Part shown: positions 1-8,464 of the stretch, in pieces
Layout: every line of letters starts with the position of its first letter
Position numbering within the stretch: position 1 is the stretch's first letter
Assembly: GCA_019233415.1 (NCBI GenBank)
Contig: JAFAMK010000192.1
Span: 1-38,424, forward strand
DNA from: Vulcanimicrobiota bacterium
GTDB taxonomy: Bacteria > Vulcanimicrobiota > Vulcanimicrobiia > Vulcanimicrobiales > Vulcanimicrobiaceae
Reading direction: 5' to 3'
Length of the DNA: 38,424 bases
Notes under the pieces: model-generated
The model's database searches: none
Seen by the model: the letters and a program-made list of their open reading frames with translations, nothing else
What the model was told of the DNA's origin: nothing
Position numbers and translations under genes: made by a program

Positions 1-1544
1 GGTGTGCGGACGACGATCGCGTCGCCCTGGCCGACGTCGAGCATCGTGATCGTCAGCCGCCCGTCGGGCAGCCGCAGTGTCGTCAGGAGGACGCCAACGC
101 TCGCGAGCGCGAGCATCCCGATCGCGAGGAAGACGTATCTCCGCAACGTCCACGCGGCGAGTCCTGCGGCGACGTCGTAGGCGACGATCGCTGCGGCCGG
201 TGGCGGCGCGACGCGGACGTGCGCGCCGGGCAGCCCAGCGACGGCGGCGACGACGTGGAGGATTGCGCCCACGTCCCAAGTCGCGAGCGTCGCAGCCGTG
301 CGGTCGAGGACGGGAACGTCCGCAAGCACCAAAGCGGCGATCCCGGCGAGCATGGCGATGCCGGTTGCCGGGACGACGATGGCGTTTGCGAGGATGGCGT
401 ACGGTGCGACCAGGCCGAATGTCGCCGCACTCAGTGGCCACACCCCGATCTGCGTCGCGATCGTCAGCGAGAGCGCTTCGTGGATGCGTTCAGGAAGCGA
501 CCAGTGCGCCAGCACGTGTTCGAGAGGCCGCGCGAACAGCAGGATCGCGCCGACGCACGAGAACGACAGCGCGAAGGAGACCGTCGTTACCGAGGCCGGC
601 CACAGCACGGCGACGACGAGCGCCGCGAGCGCAAGTGCGTTCCACGAGAGAAGCCGTGCGCCGTACGCGCGTGCGAGTAGCGCCACGCTCACCATCACCG
701 CGGCCCGCTGCGAGGGCAGGTGTGCGCCGCTGAGCCACGCGTACGCGACGACGCACGGGATCGCCGCCAGCGACGCGGCGACGCGTGGAACGCGCGCGAG
801 CCGCAGCAGGCCCGCGACGAGCGCCGCGATGACGCCGAGGTGCAGGCCGGCCGTGACGAGGACGTGCACCGTGCCCGTTGCCTGGAAGTCGTCGCGCAGG
901 TCGTGCGGGAGCGTTCCGCGCTCGCCCCACAGCGCGCCGGCGATCACCGTCGCCTCGGGCTCGCGCACCGTGGCTCGCAAGCGCGCCGAGAGGCGCGCGC
1001 GCAGCCGCGCCGCCCACGTGCGCGCGTCGCGCGGGTCGGGTGCCACGCGTGCCAAGACGCGGTCGGCGAGCAGCTCGCCGGCGAGACCCTCGCCGAGCGC
1101 GATCGCCCGGCGCGACGGTTCGCCCGGATTCCGCGCCTCGTCGAATGGTACGAGCCGCCCGCGCAGCACGAGGCGTTCGCCGGAAACGATCGCGCCGTCG
1201 TGCACGCGTGCTTGTATGACGAGTCCGTCCGCGAGCGCGAATGCGAACGTCGCGCCGTTCTCGTCGGCGCGCACGTCGGAGATCACCGTCCCCATGAAGC
1301 GCCCCGTGCGCGACTCTTCGATCAGCATCGGCGGATGCCCGTACCAGCGCGCGATCACCAGGCCCGCGAGCCCGAATGCAGCGATCGTGCTCATGCTGCG
1401 CCCAACGATCGCGCTCGTTCTGCACCCCGCGAGCACGACCAGCACGACCGCGAGCACGCACGCGAGTACGGCAAGGCCGTGCGCGTCCGCGACGATTACG
1501 GCGGTGAATGCGACGGCGGGGATGAGGAGCGGAGCGCGCGGCAC
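1..1544 (-). CDS. comEC: ComEC/Rec2 DNA-uptake channel (C-terminus cut by window edge)
   Basis: This is the inner-membrane channel that carries single-stranded DNA into the cell during transformation. The reading frame runs from GTG at 1544 off the left edge, about 514 codons. The N-terminus is two long hydrophobic segments followed by a soluble stretch of DUF4131 type (around residues 60-150). Then comes the competence membrane domain with the family signature ATGTVHVLVTAGLHLG, a variant of the usual SGLHVG. The last visible residues are LDVGQGDAIVVRT, the first strand of the C-terminal metallo-beta-lactamase domain, whose zinc motifs lie outside the window. A GGAGGA lies only 2 nt before the GTG, which is unusually close. 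An in-frame TGA at 1556-1554 blocks any longer form. comEA is nearby (8465) but in a separate unit. Confidence 0.93.
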   Translation of the reverse strand, partial: MPRAPLLIPAVAFTAVIVADAHGLAVLACVLAVVLVVLAGCRTSAIVGRSMSTIAAFGLAGLVIARWYGHPPMLIEESRTGRFMGTVISDVRADENGATFAFALADGLVIQARVHDGAIVSGERLVLRGRLVPFDEARNPGEPSRRAIALGEGLAGELLADRVLARVAPDPRDARTWAARLRARLSARLRATVREPEATVIAGALWGERGTLPHDLRDDFQATGTVHVLVTAGLHLGVIAALVAGLLRLARVPRVAASLAAIPCVVAYAWLSGAHLPSQRAAVMVSVALLARAYGARLLSWNALALAALVVAVLWPASVTTVSFALSFSCVGAILLFARPLEHVLAHWSLPERIHEALSLTIATQIGVWPLSAATFGLVAPYAILANAIVVPATGIAMLAGIAALVLADVPVLDRTAATLATWDVGAILHVVAAVAGLPGAHVRVAPPPAAAIVAYDVAAGLAAWTLRRYVFLAIGMLALASVGVLLTTLRLPDGRLTITMLDVGQGDAIVVRT

Positions 1545-1681
1545 ACTCCTCCATCACGCGCTTTGGTGCGGTCCGCTAGGGTTGTGTACGGTCGTGATGC
1601 GTGCGCGACCGTCAAAAAGCAGGCAAGCAGGTTGCATTTCCGCGGGAGAGCGCGCGAGAAGGCCGAACCCTGGGGGCTCGC

Positions 1682-2620
1682 ATGCGAATCGTCGTCACCG
1701 GCGGAGCCGGATTCATCGGATCTCATCTCGTCGATGCGTACATCGCCGAGGGGCACGAGGTCGTCGTCGTCGACAGCCTATGGGCGCACGGCGGCGGGCG
1801 GCGCGAAAACATTCCGCACGGCGTCACCTTCGTCCACATGGACATTCGGGACGACGGCATCCAGCGAATCTTCTCCGAGTTCAAGCCGGAAGTCGTCTCG
1901 CACCACGCGGCGCAGCATTCGGTCGCGATCGGTGCGCGCGATCCGAAGCTGGACGCGAACGTCAACGTCGTCGGGATGCTCAACGTGCTCGAAGCGGCGG
2001 TGAAGGCCGGAACGCGCAAGGTGATCTTCGCGTCGAGCGCGGCGACGTACGGCGATGCGGCGAAGATGCCGGTCGACGAGGGTTCGCCGCAGCGACCCGT
2101 CTCGCCGTACGGCATCACCAAGATGGTGACCGAGCACTATCTGCGCTTCTTTCAGTCCGAGCACGGGCTCGACTTCACCGCGCTGCGCTACGGCAACGTC
2201 TACGGCCCGCGCCAGGACCCGAACGGAGAAGCCGGCGTGATCGCGATCTTCCTCGGTAAGTTCTTGCAGCGGCAGGGCGTGCGAATCGACTGGGACGGTG
2301 AGCAGACGCGCGACTACGTCTACGTCGGCGACGTCGTGCGCGCGAACGTCGCCGCGCTGAACAAGGGAAACGCGGACATCTTCGTGATCGGAACCGGCAA
2401 GAAGACGTCGGTGAACGAAATCTACCGCGCGATGGTCGACGTGACCGGCTTCGAGGCCCCGGTCACGAATGCACCGCGCCGGCCGGGAGACGCGCGCGAG
2501 GTCTACTTCGACCCCGCGCACGCCAAACGCGGCCTCGGCTGGGAAGCCGAGGTCGCGCTCGTCGACGGAATGCGGAAGACCTACGAGTTCTTCCGCGACA
2601 AGGAGAAGACGCTGGCCTGA
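1682..2620 (+). CDS. NAD-dependent epimerase/dehydratase, UDP-glucose 4-epimerase-like
   Basis: This is an extended short-chain dehydrogenase acting on a nucleotide sugar, most likely a GalE-type 4-epimerase, in the cytoplasm. At 312 residues it has the usual length. The Rossmann NAD-binding motif G7-x-x-G10-x-x-G13 begins right after the start, the active-site serine lies in SSAATYG, and the catalytic pair is Y143-x-x-x-K147 (SPYGITK). NVYGPRQ and DYVYVGDVV are typical of the GalE/RfbB group. I chose ATG 1682 because the beta-strand MRIVVTGG must start there. The frame is open upstream to 1601, but that extension has no family match. It is divergent from comEC and convergent with the next gene (8 bp between stops). 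The exact substrate cannot be read from sequence; a polysaccharide precursor is likely. Confidence 0.88.
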   Translation: MRIVVTGGAGFIGSHLVDAYIAEGHEVVVVDSLWAHGGGRRENIPHGVTFVHMDIRDDGIQRIFSEFKPEVVSHHAAQHSVAIGARDPKLDANVNVVGMLNVLEAAVKAGTRKVIFASSAATYGDAAKMPVDEGSPQRPVSPYGITKMVTEHYLRFFQSEHGLDFTALRYGNVYGPRQDPNGEAGVIAIFLGKFLQRQGVRIDWDGEQTRDYVYVGDVVRANVAALNKGNADIFVIGTGKKTSVNEIYRAMVDVTGFEAPVTNAPRRPGDAREVYFDPAHAKRGLGWEAEVALVDGMRKTYEFFRDKEKTLA

Positions 2621-2628
2621 AAAACCGC

Positions 2629-3204
2629 TCAGGCGTGTGCCGGTTCGGCGACCGGCGGCCCCGTCACGGGCACGGTGACGCGTTCGACGGTGACCGAGGT
2701 CAGGGTCATCGGGACGATTCCGCCGGTCAGCAGTTCCGTCTTGATGACGCGGACGTGCGTGATGAAGTCGATCGGCGTGACGGTCGGGCCCAGCCGGTCG
2801 ACCGCGTCCTGGAACGCCGCGTCGAAGTCGTAGCCGGGTGCATAGCCGGTCGCCTGGTTTGACGGCTGCACGAGCGCGGGCTCGCGCGTGTCGCTGGGGA
2901 TGATCGCGACGGGAACCGTCTTCGTTCCGTCGGCGGTGTGGACGAGGATTTCCCGAACGTTCGCGAGCGCCGGGAAGACTCCGAAGGCGGGGATGTCGGT
3001 CACGACGTCCGGCCAGATCCCCGGTTTTGCGCGAATTTCGACCGCGTACTGCGGCGGGAAAATCAGGATCGGCAACTGGACGACGCGTGCCTCGTAGCCC
3101 GGCGTCGGTGCGATCACGACCGCGTTGATGAAGAGGCGGTGGAAGGCGAGGGAATTGACGGCGTGCAGCGTGCCGTCTTTGACGTGCGCGAGATGCCAGT
3201 CCAA
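2629..3204 (-). CDS. Hypothetical protein, TTG start
   Basis: I do not recognise this family. The 191-residue product has no signal peptide or membrane segment. It is rich in beta-type hydrophobic alternation (LPILIFPPQYAVEIRA, PVAIIPSD) and has a Pro-rich C-terminus. The start is decided by the ribosome binding site: GAGGAGG at 3216-3210 lies 5 nt before a TTG at 3204, beginning MDWHLAHVKDG. The frame is open further upstream, but that part is low-complexity and Arg-rich with no ribosome site. It is convergent with the epimerase and lies downstream of the cupin gene in the same direction, with 188 bp between them that holds its own leader, so it is probably transcribed separately. Confidence 0.7.
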   Translation of the reverse strand: MDWHLAHVKDGTLHAVNSLAFHRLFINAVVIAPTPGYEARVVQLPILIFPPQYAVEIRAKPGIWPDVVTDIPAFGVFPALANVREILVHTADGTKTVPVAIIPSDTREPALVQPSNQATGYAPGYDFDAAFQDAVDRLGPTVTPIDFITHVRVIKTELLTGGIVPMTLTSVTVERVTVPVTGPPVAEPAHA

Positions 3205-3303
3205 GGGAACCTCCTCGATGCGAGAAGACGTCGAGTGCACCTTGCACGGTCTTCGATGCGTGCGCATGTTCTCGTCAGCGTCCACCCGGAGAACGACGAG
3301 GTG

Positions 3304-3320
3304 CCCGCCTGATAGGCGGG
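3304..3320. terminator. Hairpin downstream of the cupin gene
   Basis: A perfect 7-bp stem, CCCGCCT with AGGCGGG around a 3-nt loop, lies in the 188-bp gap 3205-3392 between the cupin gene and the hypothetical gene. There is no T-run, so it is at best a weak or Rho-assisted terminator, or a leader hairpin of the downstream gene. A second short dyad (GTGCG/CGCAC) lies near 3357-3374. I see no other gene in this gap. Confidence 0.35.
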
Positions 3321-3392
3321 AGCGGCATGTTCTTGCTAGTTCGGTCGTATCCTGTCGTGCGAAGCGAAGCGCACGGGCGCCTGCTCGAGCGC

Positions 3393-3851
3393 TTATGGAA
3401 TGGGATGGACGTCGGTCGCGGCTTGCGGTGGCGTCTTGAACGCGACGATCTTCAGGTTCGGATCGGTCGTGCCGGCGTGTGGCGTTCCGGCCGGGATGAT
3501 CAGCATCGTGCCAGGCTTGAGCGTCACTTGCTTGTCGCCCAGCCATTCGGTGCCGGAACCCGAGATCACGATCTGAATCTCGTTCGCGTCGGCATGGTAG
3601 TGCTTGAAGACCGTGCCGATCTGGATTTGTCCGGTCGCGCCGTCGGCGCTGACCAGCAGCTTGCTGCGCAGCTTCGGTGAGGCCGGCGTCGGTGTCGGTA
3701 GGTCGTCCGGCGTCAGCGCGGCGAGGTCGATGACGGCCGGCTGGAGCGGCGCGCTCGCGGCGCGCGCGGGGAGTGGGAGGCGAGCGACGGCCAGGCCCGC
3801 GACGAACGCGAGGCTGGCGACCGCCGCCGTGCGGAGAGCGGTATGCGTCAT
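3393..3851 (-). CDS. Secreted cupin-domain protein
   Basis: This is a single-domain cupin of 152 residues, probably exported. The N-terminus MTHTALRTAAVASLAFVAGL followed by ARLPLPARAASA looks like a cleavable signal peptide. The cupin fold is clear. Motif 1, around residues 80-102, has HYHADANE, giving the two His and the Glu that bind metal. Motif 2 has PAGTPH, giving the third His. Such small cupins act as metal-dependent dioxygenases, isomerases or binding proteins, and the substrate is not predictable. The gene is divergent from an AhpD-like gene whose start is 46 bp away, so the two probably share a control region and may act in the same oxidative or quinone-linked step. No good ribosome site precedes ATG 3851. 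Confidence 0.82.
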   Translation of the reverse strand: MTHTALRTAAVASLAFVAGLAVARLPLPARAASAPLQPAVIDLAALTPDDLPTPTPASPKLRSKLLVSADGATGQIQIGTVFKHYHADANEIQIVISGSGTEWLGDKQVTLKPGTMLIIPAGTPHAGTTDPNLKIVAFKTPPQAATDVHPIP

Positions 3852-3897
3852 GGCCGAGGGTGCGTCACCTTCCGGTGCCGGTCCTCGTCTGAGAGGT

Positions 3898-4389
3898 ATG
3901 AGCACCGAACAACGTATCGAATTTGCCTCCGTCTCGCCGCAGAGCATCGCCTCGCTCCATGCCGCCGGACGGCACCTCGCCACCTCGGCGCTCGAGCCAC
4001 AGCTACAGGTGTTGGTTGCGCTGCGCGCGTCGAACGTCAACGGCTGCGCCTTCTGCCTCGAGCTGCACCGGCTCGAAGCGGGCGCGGTTGGCGTTTCACC
4101 CGAACGCATCCAAGGTATCGCCGCGTGGCACGAGACGTCATGGTATTCCGACCGCGAGCGGGCCGCGCTGGCGTGGACCGACGCGCTGACCAACATCGCG
4201 ACGACGCACGCGCCGGACGACGTGTACGACGAGGCTCGGCGCGCGTTCAGCGAACAGGAGCTGGTTGACCTGACGCTCGCGATCACCACGATCAACGCGT
4301 GGAACCGTTTCGCGATCGGCTTCCGCGCCGACCCGCGCAGCGCCGCGCAGCTCTTCCAGTCGTTGCAAAAGCAGCCGGCGCACGCCTAG
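3898..4389 (+). CDS. Carboxymuconolactone decarboxylase / AhpD-like protein
   Basis: This is a 163-residue alkylhydroperoxidase-like protein of the AhpD/CMD family. The redox motif CAFC (in NGCAFCLELH) with the downstream His is intact. The conserved stretches LRASNVNGCAFC, AAWHETSWYSDRERAALAWTDALT and INAWNRFAIGFR match the subgroup that reduces peroxides or moves electrons through a CxxC pair. ATG 3898 begins MSTEQRIEF, in line with the family. GAGAGG lies immediately before it (1 nt spacing, short). A longer form from ATG 3850 is possible but adds only Gly/Pro/Arg-rich residues. It is divergent from the cupin and ends at a strong hairpin. Confidence 0.87.
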   Translation: MSTEQRIEFASVSPQSIASLHAAGRHLATSALEPQLQVLVALRASNVNGCAFCLELHRLEAGAVGVSPERIQGIAAWHETSWYSDRERAALAWTDALTNIATTHAPDDVYDEARRAFSEQELVDLTLAITTINAWNRFAIGFRADPRSAAQLFQSLQKQPAHA

Positions 4390-4401
4390 CACACCATACG
4401 G

Positions 4402-4434
4402 CCGTTGCGCGGCGCGATGAACGCCGCGCAACGG
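4402..4434. terminator. Bidirectional terminator hairpin
   Basis: Perfect 13-bp inverted repeat (CCGTTGCGCGGCG / CGCCGCGCAACGG) with a 7-nt loop, between the convergent AhpD-like gene and the lipoprotein gene. It has no strong T-run, but its place and strength fit a terminator serving both strands. Confidence 0.65.
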
Positions 4435-4443
4435 TCGTGCGCG

Positions 4444-5790
4444 TTAGCTGCAGTTCAGCGAGAGATAGGACTGGCCGCCCGTTGACGGGCTCCCGACGTC
4501 GACCGTGTTGTTGCCGCCGAGCGTTGCCGCGGGGAAGGTGAGGCTGTTGCCCGACGGCGTCGCCGGACCGATGCGCTGCACCCAGCTCGGGGTGCCACCG
4601 ACCACTCCCTGGAGCACCCACAGATAGCAGGTCGTGCCGCCGAACGTCGCCGGGCTATTGACCGTCAGGGTCGCGCTCGGCGTCTGCGTGAACCGCACGA
4701 CCGGGTTCGCCGTGAACTCGATGTAGGTCACCACGTGCCCGTTGCCGCTATTGGTCGGGAACGTGTTCGGCGTGATGTCGCCGCTCCCGGTCGCGAGGCT
4801 CGCCGTGAACGCGACGCTGCCGCTCGCGTTGTTCGCACCCCAAGTCGTGTTCAGGGTGACGCCCTGATACGGCCCGACCGCGATCGTCCCACCGGTATAG
4901 CTGAACGTCTGCATGGCCGTGGCGCCCGTCCCGGTGAAGACGTAGTTCGTCGGAGTCGCCATCGGGGTCGGTGTCGGCGTAGGCGTCGCAGTCGGCGTGG
5001 GTGTCGGCGTCGGCGAGGGCGTCGGGTTACCGGACGGCGTCGCGGTCGCGGTCGCCGTTGCCGTCGGTGTGGCGGTGAGCGTACCGGTCGCTCCCGACGT
5101 CGGCGTCGCCGTCGGCGTGGCGGTTGGTGTCCCGGCCGGTGACGGCGTCGGCGACGGCACGCCGTTCAACACGTAGTAGAACTGGAACAGGTATGTGTGA
5201 CCGGTCGCGATCAGCCCGCTGCCGCCGCTGCTCCCGCTGTTCGTATACTGCGCAACGAGGTTCGCGACAGTCGCCGGACCGAACGAGGCGATCTTCGTTC
5301 CCGGCGCGGATGTGATGTCGTCGATCTCGACGTAGTAAAACGCGTTACTTGGCAGCGAGTTTGCAAGCGTGAGCGCTTCACCGGTGATGTACTGCGCCGA
5401 AAACGATTGCGAGACGGTCACCGTCACGTAGAAGAAGTTCGTCGCGCCGACGACTGACTGCCGCAGGCGCGACGAAGGCGCCGGCGCGTTCGGCGGCGCG
5501 GTGAGCGACTCGCTGGCGGTGATCGTCGTTCCGGCCGGGGCGCCGGCGCCGATTTGAAACGACGTAGACATGCCGGACAAACTCGGCAGAACGATCGAAC
5601 CGGCCGAGGTTGGCACCGGCAGCGTCGTCGAGGCCGACGCGGGCGTCGGCGTCGGTGTGGGCGTTGGTGCCTTCGTTCCCGTCGAGATCACCGGCGCCGT
5701 TGTGCCCCCGCCGTTGCACGCGGCGAGGACTGCCGCCAGGCCGATTGCGGCTGCGGCGGCGACGAAAAAGGGTGCCGGACGCGAGCGCAT
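4444..5790 (-). CDS. Lipoprotein with Pro-Thr repeat linkers
   Basis: This is a secreted, lipid-anchored protein of 448 residues with no known function. The signal peptide ends in a clear lipobox, VLAAC, with Cys25. A short PTPTPTPTP linker follows, then a Ser/Thr-rich beta domain (about 55-210). A second long linker of PTPTAT-type repeats (about 215-285) leads to a second beta-rich domain ending in a Cys. The two modules joined by extended Pro-Thr rods look like a surface protein that holds binding domains away from the membrane. The linker DNA is a run of degenerate GTCGGC/GTTGGT-type hexamers, so it can expand or contract by slippage. ATG 5790 has AGGAG about 9 nt upstream. The first domain could also be an adhesin-like beta sandwich. 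Confidence 0.8.
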   Translation of the reverse strand: MRSRPAPFFVAAAAAIGLAAVLAACNGGGTTAPVISTGTKAPTPTPTPTPASASTTLPVPTSAGSIVLPSLSGMSTSFQIGAGAPAGTTITASESLTAPPNAPAPSSRLRQSVVGATNFFYVTVTVSQSFSAQYITGEALTLANSLPSNAFYYVEIDDITSAPGTKIASFGPATVANLVAQYTNSGSSGGSGLIATGHTYLFQFYYVLNGVPSPTPSPAGTPTATPTATPTSGATGTLTATPTATATATATPSGNPTPSPTPTPTPTATPTPTPTPMATPTNYVFTGTGATAMQTFSYTGGTIAVGPYQGVTLNTTWGANNASGSVAFTASLATGSGDITPNTFPTNSGNGHVVTYIEFTANPVVRFTQTPSATLTVNSPATFGGTTCYLWVLQGVVGGTPSWVQRIGPATPSGNSLTFPAATLGGNNTVDVGSPSTGGQSYLSLNCS

Positions 5791-5880
5791 CCTCTCATCT
5801 CCTGAAGAGCAAATAAAGGCAGGGTGTTCCCCTGGCCGGACAGTTCAGGAGTTGCTCGTTATGCCCCTATGAGCAGTCAA

Positions 5881-5899
5881 GTGTTTGTTTGGCAAACAC
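5881..5899 (-). terminator. Hairpin directly after leuS
   Basis: A 7-bp perfect stem, GTGTTTG/CAAACAC with a 5-nt loop, starts one base past the leuS stop codon. It is A/T-richer than its surroundings. There is no long T-run. It probably ends the leuS transcript. Confidence 0.45.
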
Positions 5900-5900
5900 C

Positions 5901-8393
5901 TCAGGCCGCGACGATGTTGAGCAGCTTGTCCGGGACGAAGATGCGCTTGCGAACGTGCTTGCCGTCGATCTGCGTCATCACGTTCGGCTCGCGCATTGCG
6001 AGCGCGAACGCGTCCTCTTCGCCGATCCCCGGCGCAGCCTGAATCCGCGCGCGCACCTTGCCGTTGACCTGCACGACGAGCGTGATCTCGTCGACGGTCA
6101 GCGCCGCGGGATCGGGCTCGATCCAGCGTTCGAGGTGCACGCTGCGCTCGTGGCCCATCCGCGACCACAGCTCGTCGGCGAGGTGGGGCGCGAATGGCGC
6201 GAGCACGATCGGCAGCGCGTGCACGACGTACATCGCCGCGGGGTCCGACGACGCGTTCGGTTCGCGCAGCGCGACCGCGAGCACGTTGATCAGCTCGTCG
6301 AGCTTCGCGGTCGTGACGTTGTAGTGGAAGCGGCGCGTCAGCGTCTCGCTCTTCCCTGAGTCGAGTGCGACGTGGAGCGCGCGCACCAGCTCGCGCTGCG
6401 CGTCACCGCGCATCTCCGGCAGACGGTCGAGCGGGACGTTGCGCGCGGCGGCGGCGAACGGTTCGGCGGCGCGCCAGACGCGCTGCACGAAGCGCACGCG
6501 TCCGACGATTCCCTCGTCCGTCCAGTCCATCACGTCTTCGGGCGGCGCGGCCTTGAGCAGGAACAGCCGCATCGCGTCGACGCCGTGCTTCTCGACCGTG
6601 TCGTCGATCCCGACGACGTTGCCGCGCGACTTCGACATTTTCTCGCCGTAGTACAGCAGCATTCCCTGGTTGAAGAGGCGCGTGAACGGCTCGGGCTCGT
6701 CGTCGCCGCTGAGATACCCCTGGTCGACCATGAACTTGTAGAAGAAGCGGGAGTAGAGCAGGTGCAGCACGGCGTGCTCCGCGCCACCGATGTACTGGTC
6801 GACGGGCATCCACTTCGACGCGATCGCATGATCGAACGGCGCGTTCGCGTTGTGCGGATCGAGGTAGCGCACGAAGTACCACGACGAGTCCATGAACGTG
6901 TCCATCGTGTCGGGGTCGCGCGTTGCGGGTCCGCCGCAACGCGGACAGGTCGTCTGCATGAACGCCGCGTCGTTTGCGAGCGGTGAACCTTGCCCGGTGA
7001 ACGCGACGTTCTTCGGCAACAGCACGGGCAGCTGGTCGTCGGGAACCGCGACGGTGCCGTCGGCCGGGCAGTAGACGATCGGGATCGGCGTGCCCCAGTA
7101 GCGCTGGCGCGAGACCAGCCAGTCCCGGATGCGGTAGTTCACCGTCGTTTTGCCACGGCCCATCGCTTCGAGCCGCGCGGCGATCGCGCGCCGCGCCGGC
7201 GCCGACTTCATCTCGCTGTACTCGCCCGATGCAATCAGCTTACCGTCCTCGACGTACGCTTCACTGAGCGGCGCGCGCAGCGAATGATCCGGCGTCGTGA
7301 TGACCTGCGCGATCGAGAGCCCGTGCTTCTTCGCGAAGTCGAAGTCGCGCTCGTCATGCGCGGGAACGCCCATCACCGCGCCGGTTCCGTACTCGGCCAG
7401 CACGTAGTTCGTCACCCAGATCGGGACGCGCTCGCGCGAGAGCGGGTTGATCGCATATGCGCCCGTCGGAACGCCGGTCTTCTCCATGAGCTGCGTGCGT
7501 TCGAGCTCGCTCTTGCTCTTGAGCGACGCCGCGAACTCTTCGATCCGCCGGCGCGACTTCGAAAACTTCTCCACGATCTTCGCGACGGCCGGGTGCTCTG
7601 GTGCGACCGCGACGAACGTCACGCCGAAGACCGTGTCGATGCGCGTCGTGAAGACGTCGATCTGCGCGTCGACGTCCTCGACGTCGAACGAGAACGTGAC
7701 GCCTTCGCTCTTCCCGATCCAGTTGCGCTGCATCGTGCGAATGCGGTCGGGCCAGCCGTCGAGCCGGTCCAGACCTTTCAGGAGACGTTCGACGTAGTCG
7801 GTGATCTTGAAGAACCATTGCGCGAGGTTGCGCCGCTCGACCGCCGCGCCGCAGCGCCAGCAGCGGCCGTTCTCGACCTGCTCGTTGGCGAGGACCGTGT
7901 TGTCGACGGGGCACCAGTTCACCGGCGCTTCGCGCTTGTACGCCAGCCCCTGCTCGAACATCCGCACGAAGAACCACTGGTTCCAGCGGTAGTACGCGGG
8001 ATCGCAGCTCGCGATTTCGCGCGTCCAGTCGTAGCTCGTCCCGATCAGCCGCAACTGGCGTTCCATGTTGCGGATATTGTCGAGCGTCCACGTCTCGGGA
8101 TCGATCCCGCGCTGAATCGCCGCGTTCTCGGCCGGCAGCCCGAACGCGTCCCAGCCCATCGGGTGAACGACGTTGAAGCCCTGCATCCGCTGGAGCCGTG
8201 CGATCGCGTCGCCGAGCGTGTAGTTCTTGGCGTGCCCGACGTGCAGATCGCCCGACGGATACGGCAGCATCTCGAGGACGTAGTACTTCGGGCGCGGATC
8301 GTCGTCGTGCGCGAGGTAAATGCCGTCGCGCTCCCAGCGTTCTTGCCAGGAACGTTCGACGGCGCGGAAATCGTAGGCTCGGTCCTCGGACAT
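5901..8393 (-). CDS. leuS: Leucyl-tRNA synthetase
   Basis: This enzyme charges tRNA-Leu with leucine. It is a class Ia synthetase of 830 residues, normal for bacteria. The HIGH motif is HVGH (residues 51-54, in PYPSGDLHVGH) and the KMSKS motif is intact (about 585-589). A zinc-type module (CPVDNTVLANEQ with CWRCG) is near residue 165. The CP1 editing domain lies at about 220-420 with the conserved GTGAVMGVPAHDERD. The C-terminal anticodon domain ends in NGKVRARI and a short tail. ATG 8393 has GGGAG 4 nt upstream. It is divergent from comEA (71 bp between starts) and stands alone as a transcription unit. Confidence 0.98.
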   Translation of the reverse strand: MSEDRAYDFRAVERSWQERWERDGIYLAHDDDPRPKYYVLEMLPYPSGDLHVGHAKNYTLGDAIARLQRMQGFNVVHPMGWDAFGLPAENAAIQRGIDPETWTLDNIRNMERQLRLIGTSYDWTREIASCDPAYYRWNQWFFVRMFEQGLAYKREAPVNWCPVDNTVLANEQVENGRCWRCGAAVERRNLAQWFFKITDYVERLLKGLDRLDGWPDRIRTMQRNWIGKSEGVTFSFDVEDVDAQIDVFTTRIDTVFGVTFVAVAPEHPAVAKIVEKFSKSRRRIEEFAASLKSKSELERTQLMEKTGVPTGAYAINPLSRERVPIWVTNYVLAEYGTGAVMGVPAHDERDFDFAKKHGLSIAQVITTPDHSLRAPLSEAYVEDGKLIASGEYSEMKSAPARRAIAARLEAMGRGKTTVNYRIRDWLVSRQRYWGTPIPIVYCPADGTVAVPDDQLPVLLPKNVAFTGQGSPLANDAAFMQTTCPRCGGPATRDPDTMDTFMDSSWYFVRYLDPHNANAPFDHAIASKWMPVDQYIGGAEHAVLHLLYSRFFYKFMVDQGYLSGDDEPEPFTRLFNQGMLLYYGEKMSKSRGNVVGIDDTVEKHGVDAMRLFLLKAAPPEDVMDWTDEGIVGRVRFVQRVWRAAEPFAAAARNVPLDRLPEMRGDAQRELVRALHVALDSGKSETLTRRFHYNVTTAKLDELINVLAVALREPNASSDPAAMYVVHALPIVLAPFAPHLADELWSRMGHERSVHLERWIEPDPAALTVDEITLVVQVNGKVRARIQAAPGIGEEDAFALAMREPNVMTQIDGKHVRKRIFVPDKLLNIVAA

Positions 8394-8464
8394 GGAACTC
8401 CCAGTCTACACCACCGCCCGGCCCACCCCTAGCCGCCCCGGTTGCACCGCGTGATAGACCCGAT

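Noticed and set aside
298..2259. A long open frame on the plus strand (653 codons) across comEC and the epimerase.
   Set aside because: It is Arg/Ala/Ser-rich, has no family match, and lies opposite a clear ComEC frame. High GC content opens such false frames.
4960..5150. Minisatellite or regulatory repeat in the minus-strand lipoprotein region.
   Set aside because: The repeats keep frame and encode a Pro-Thr linker, so they are part of the protein-coding sequence.
5850..5880. Possible promoter TTGACT or small riboswitch before the Pro-Thr lipoprotein gene.
   Set aside because: No -10 at a proper distance and no stable long-range fold that I can see by eye. A short TGCTC/GAGCA dyad alone is not enough.
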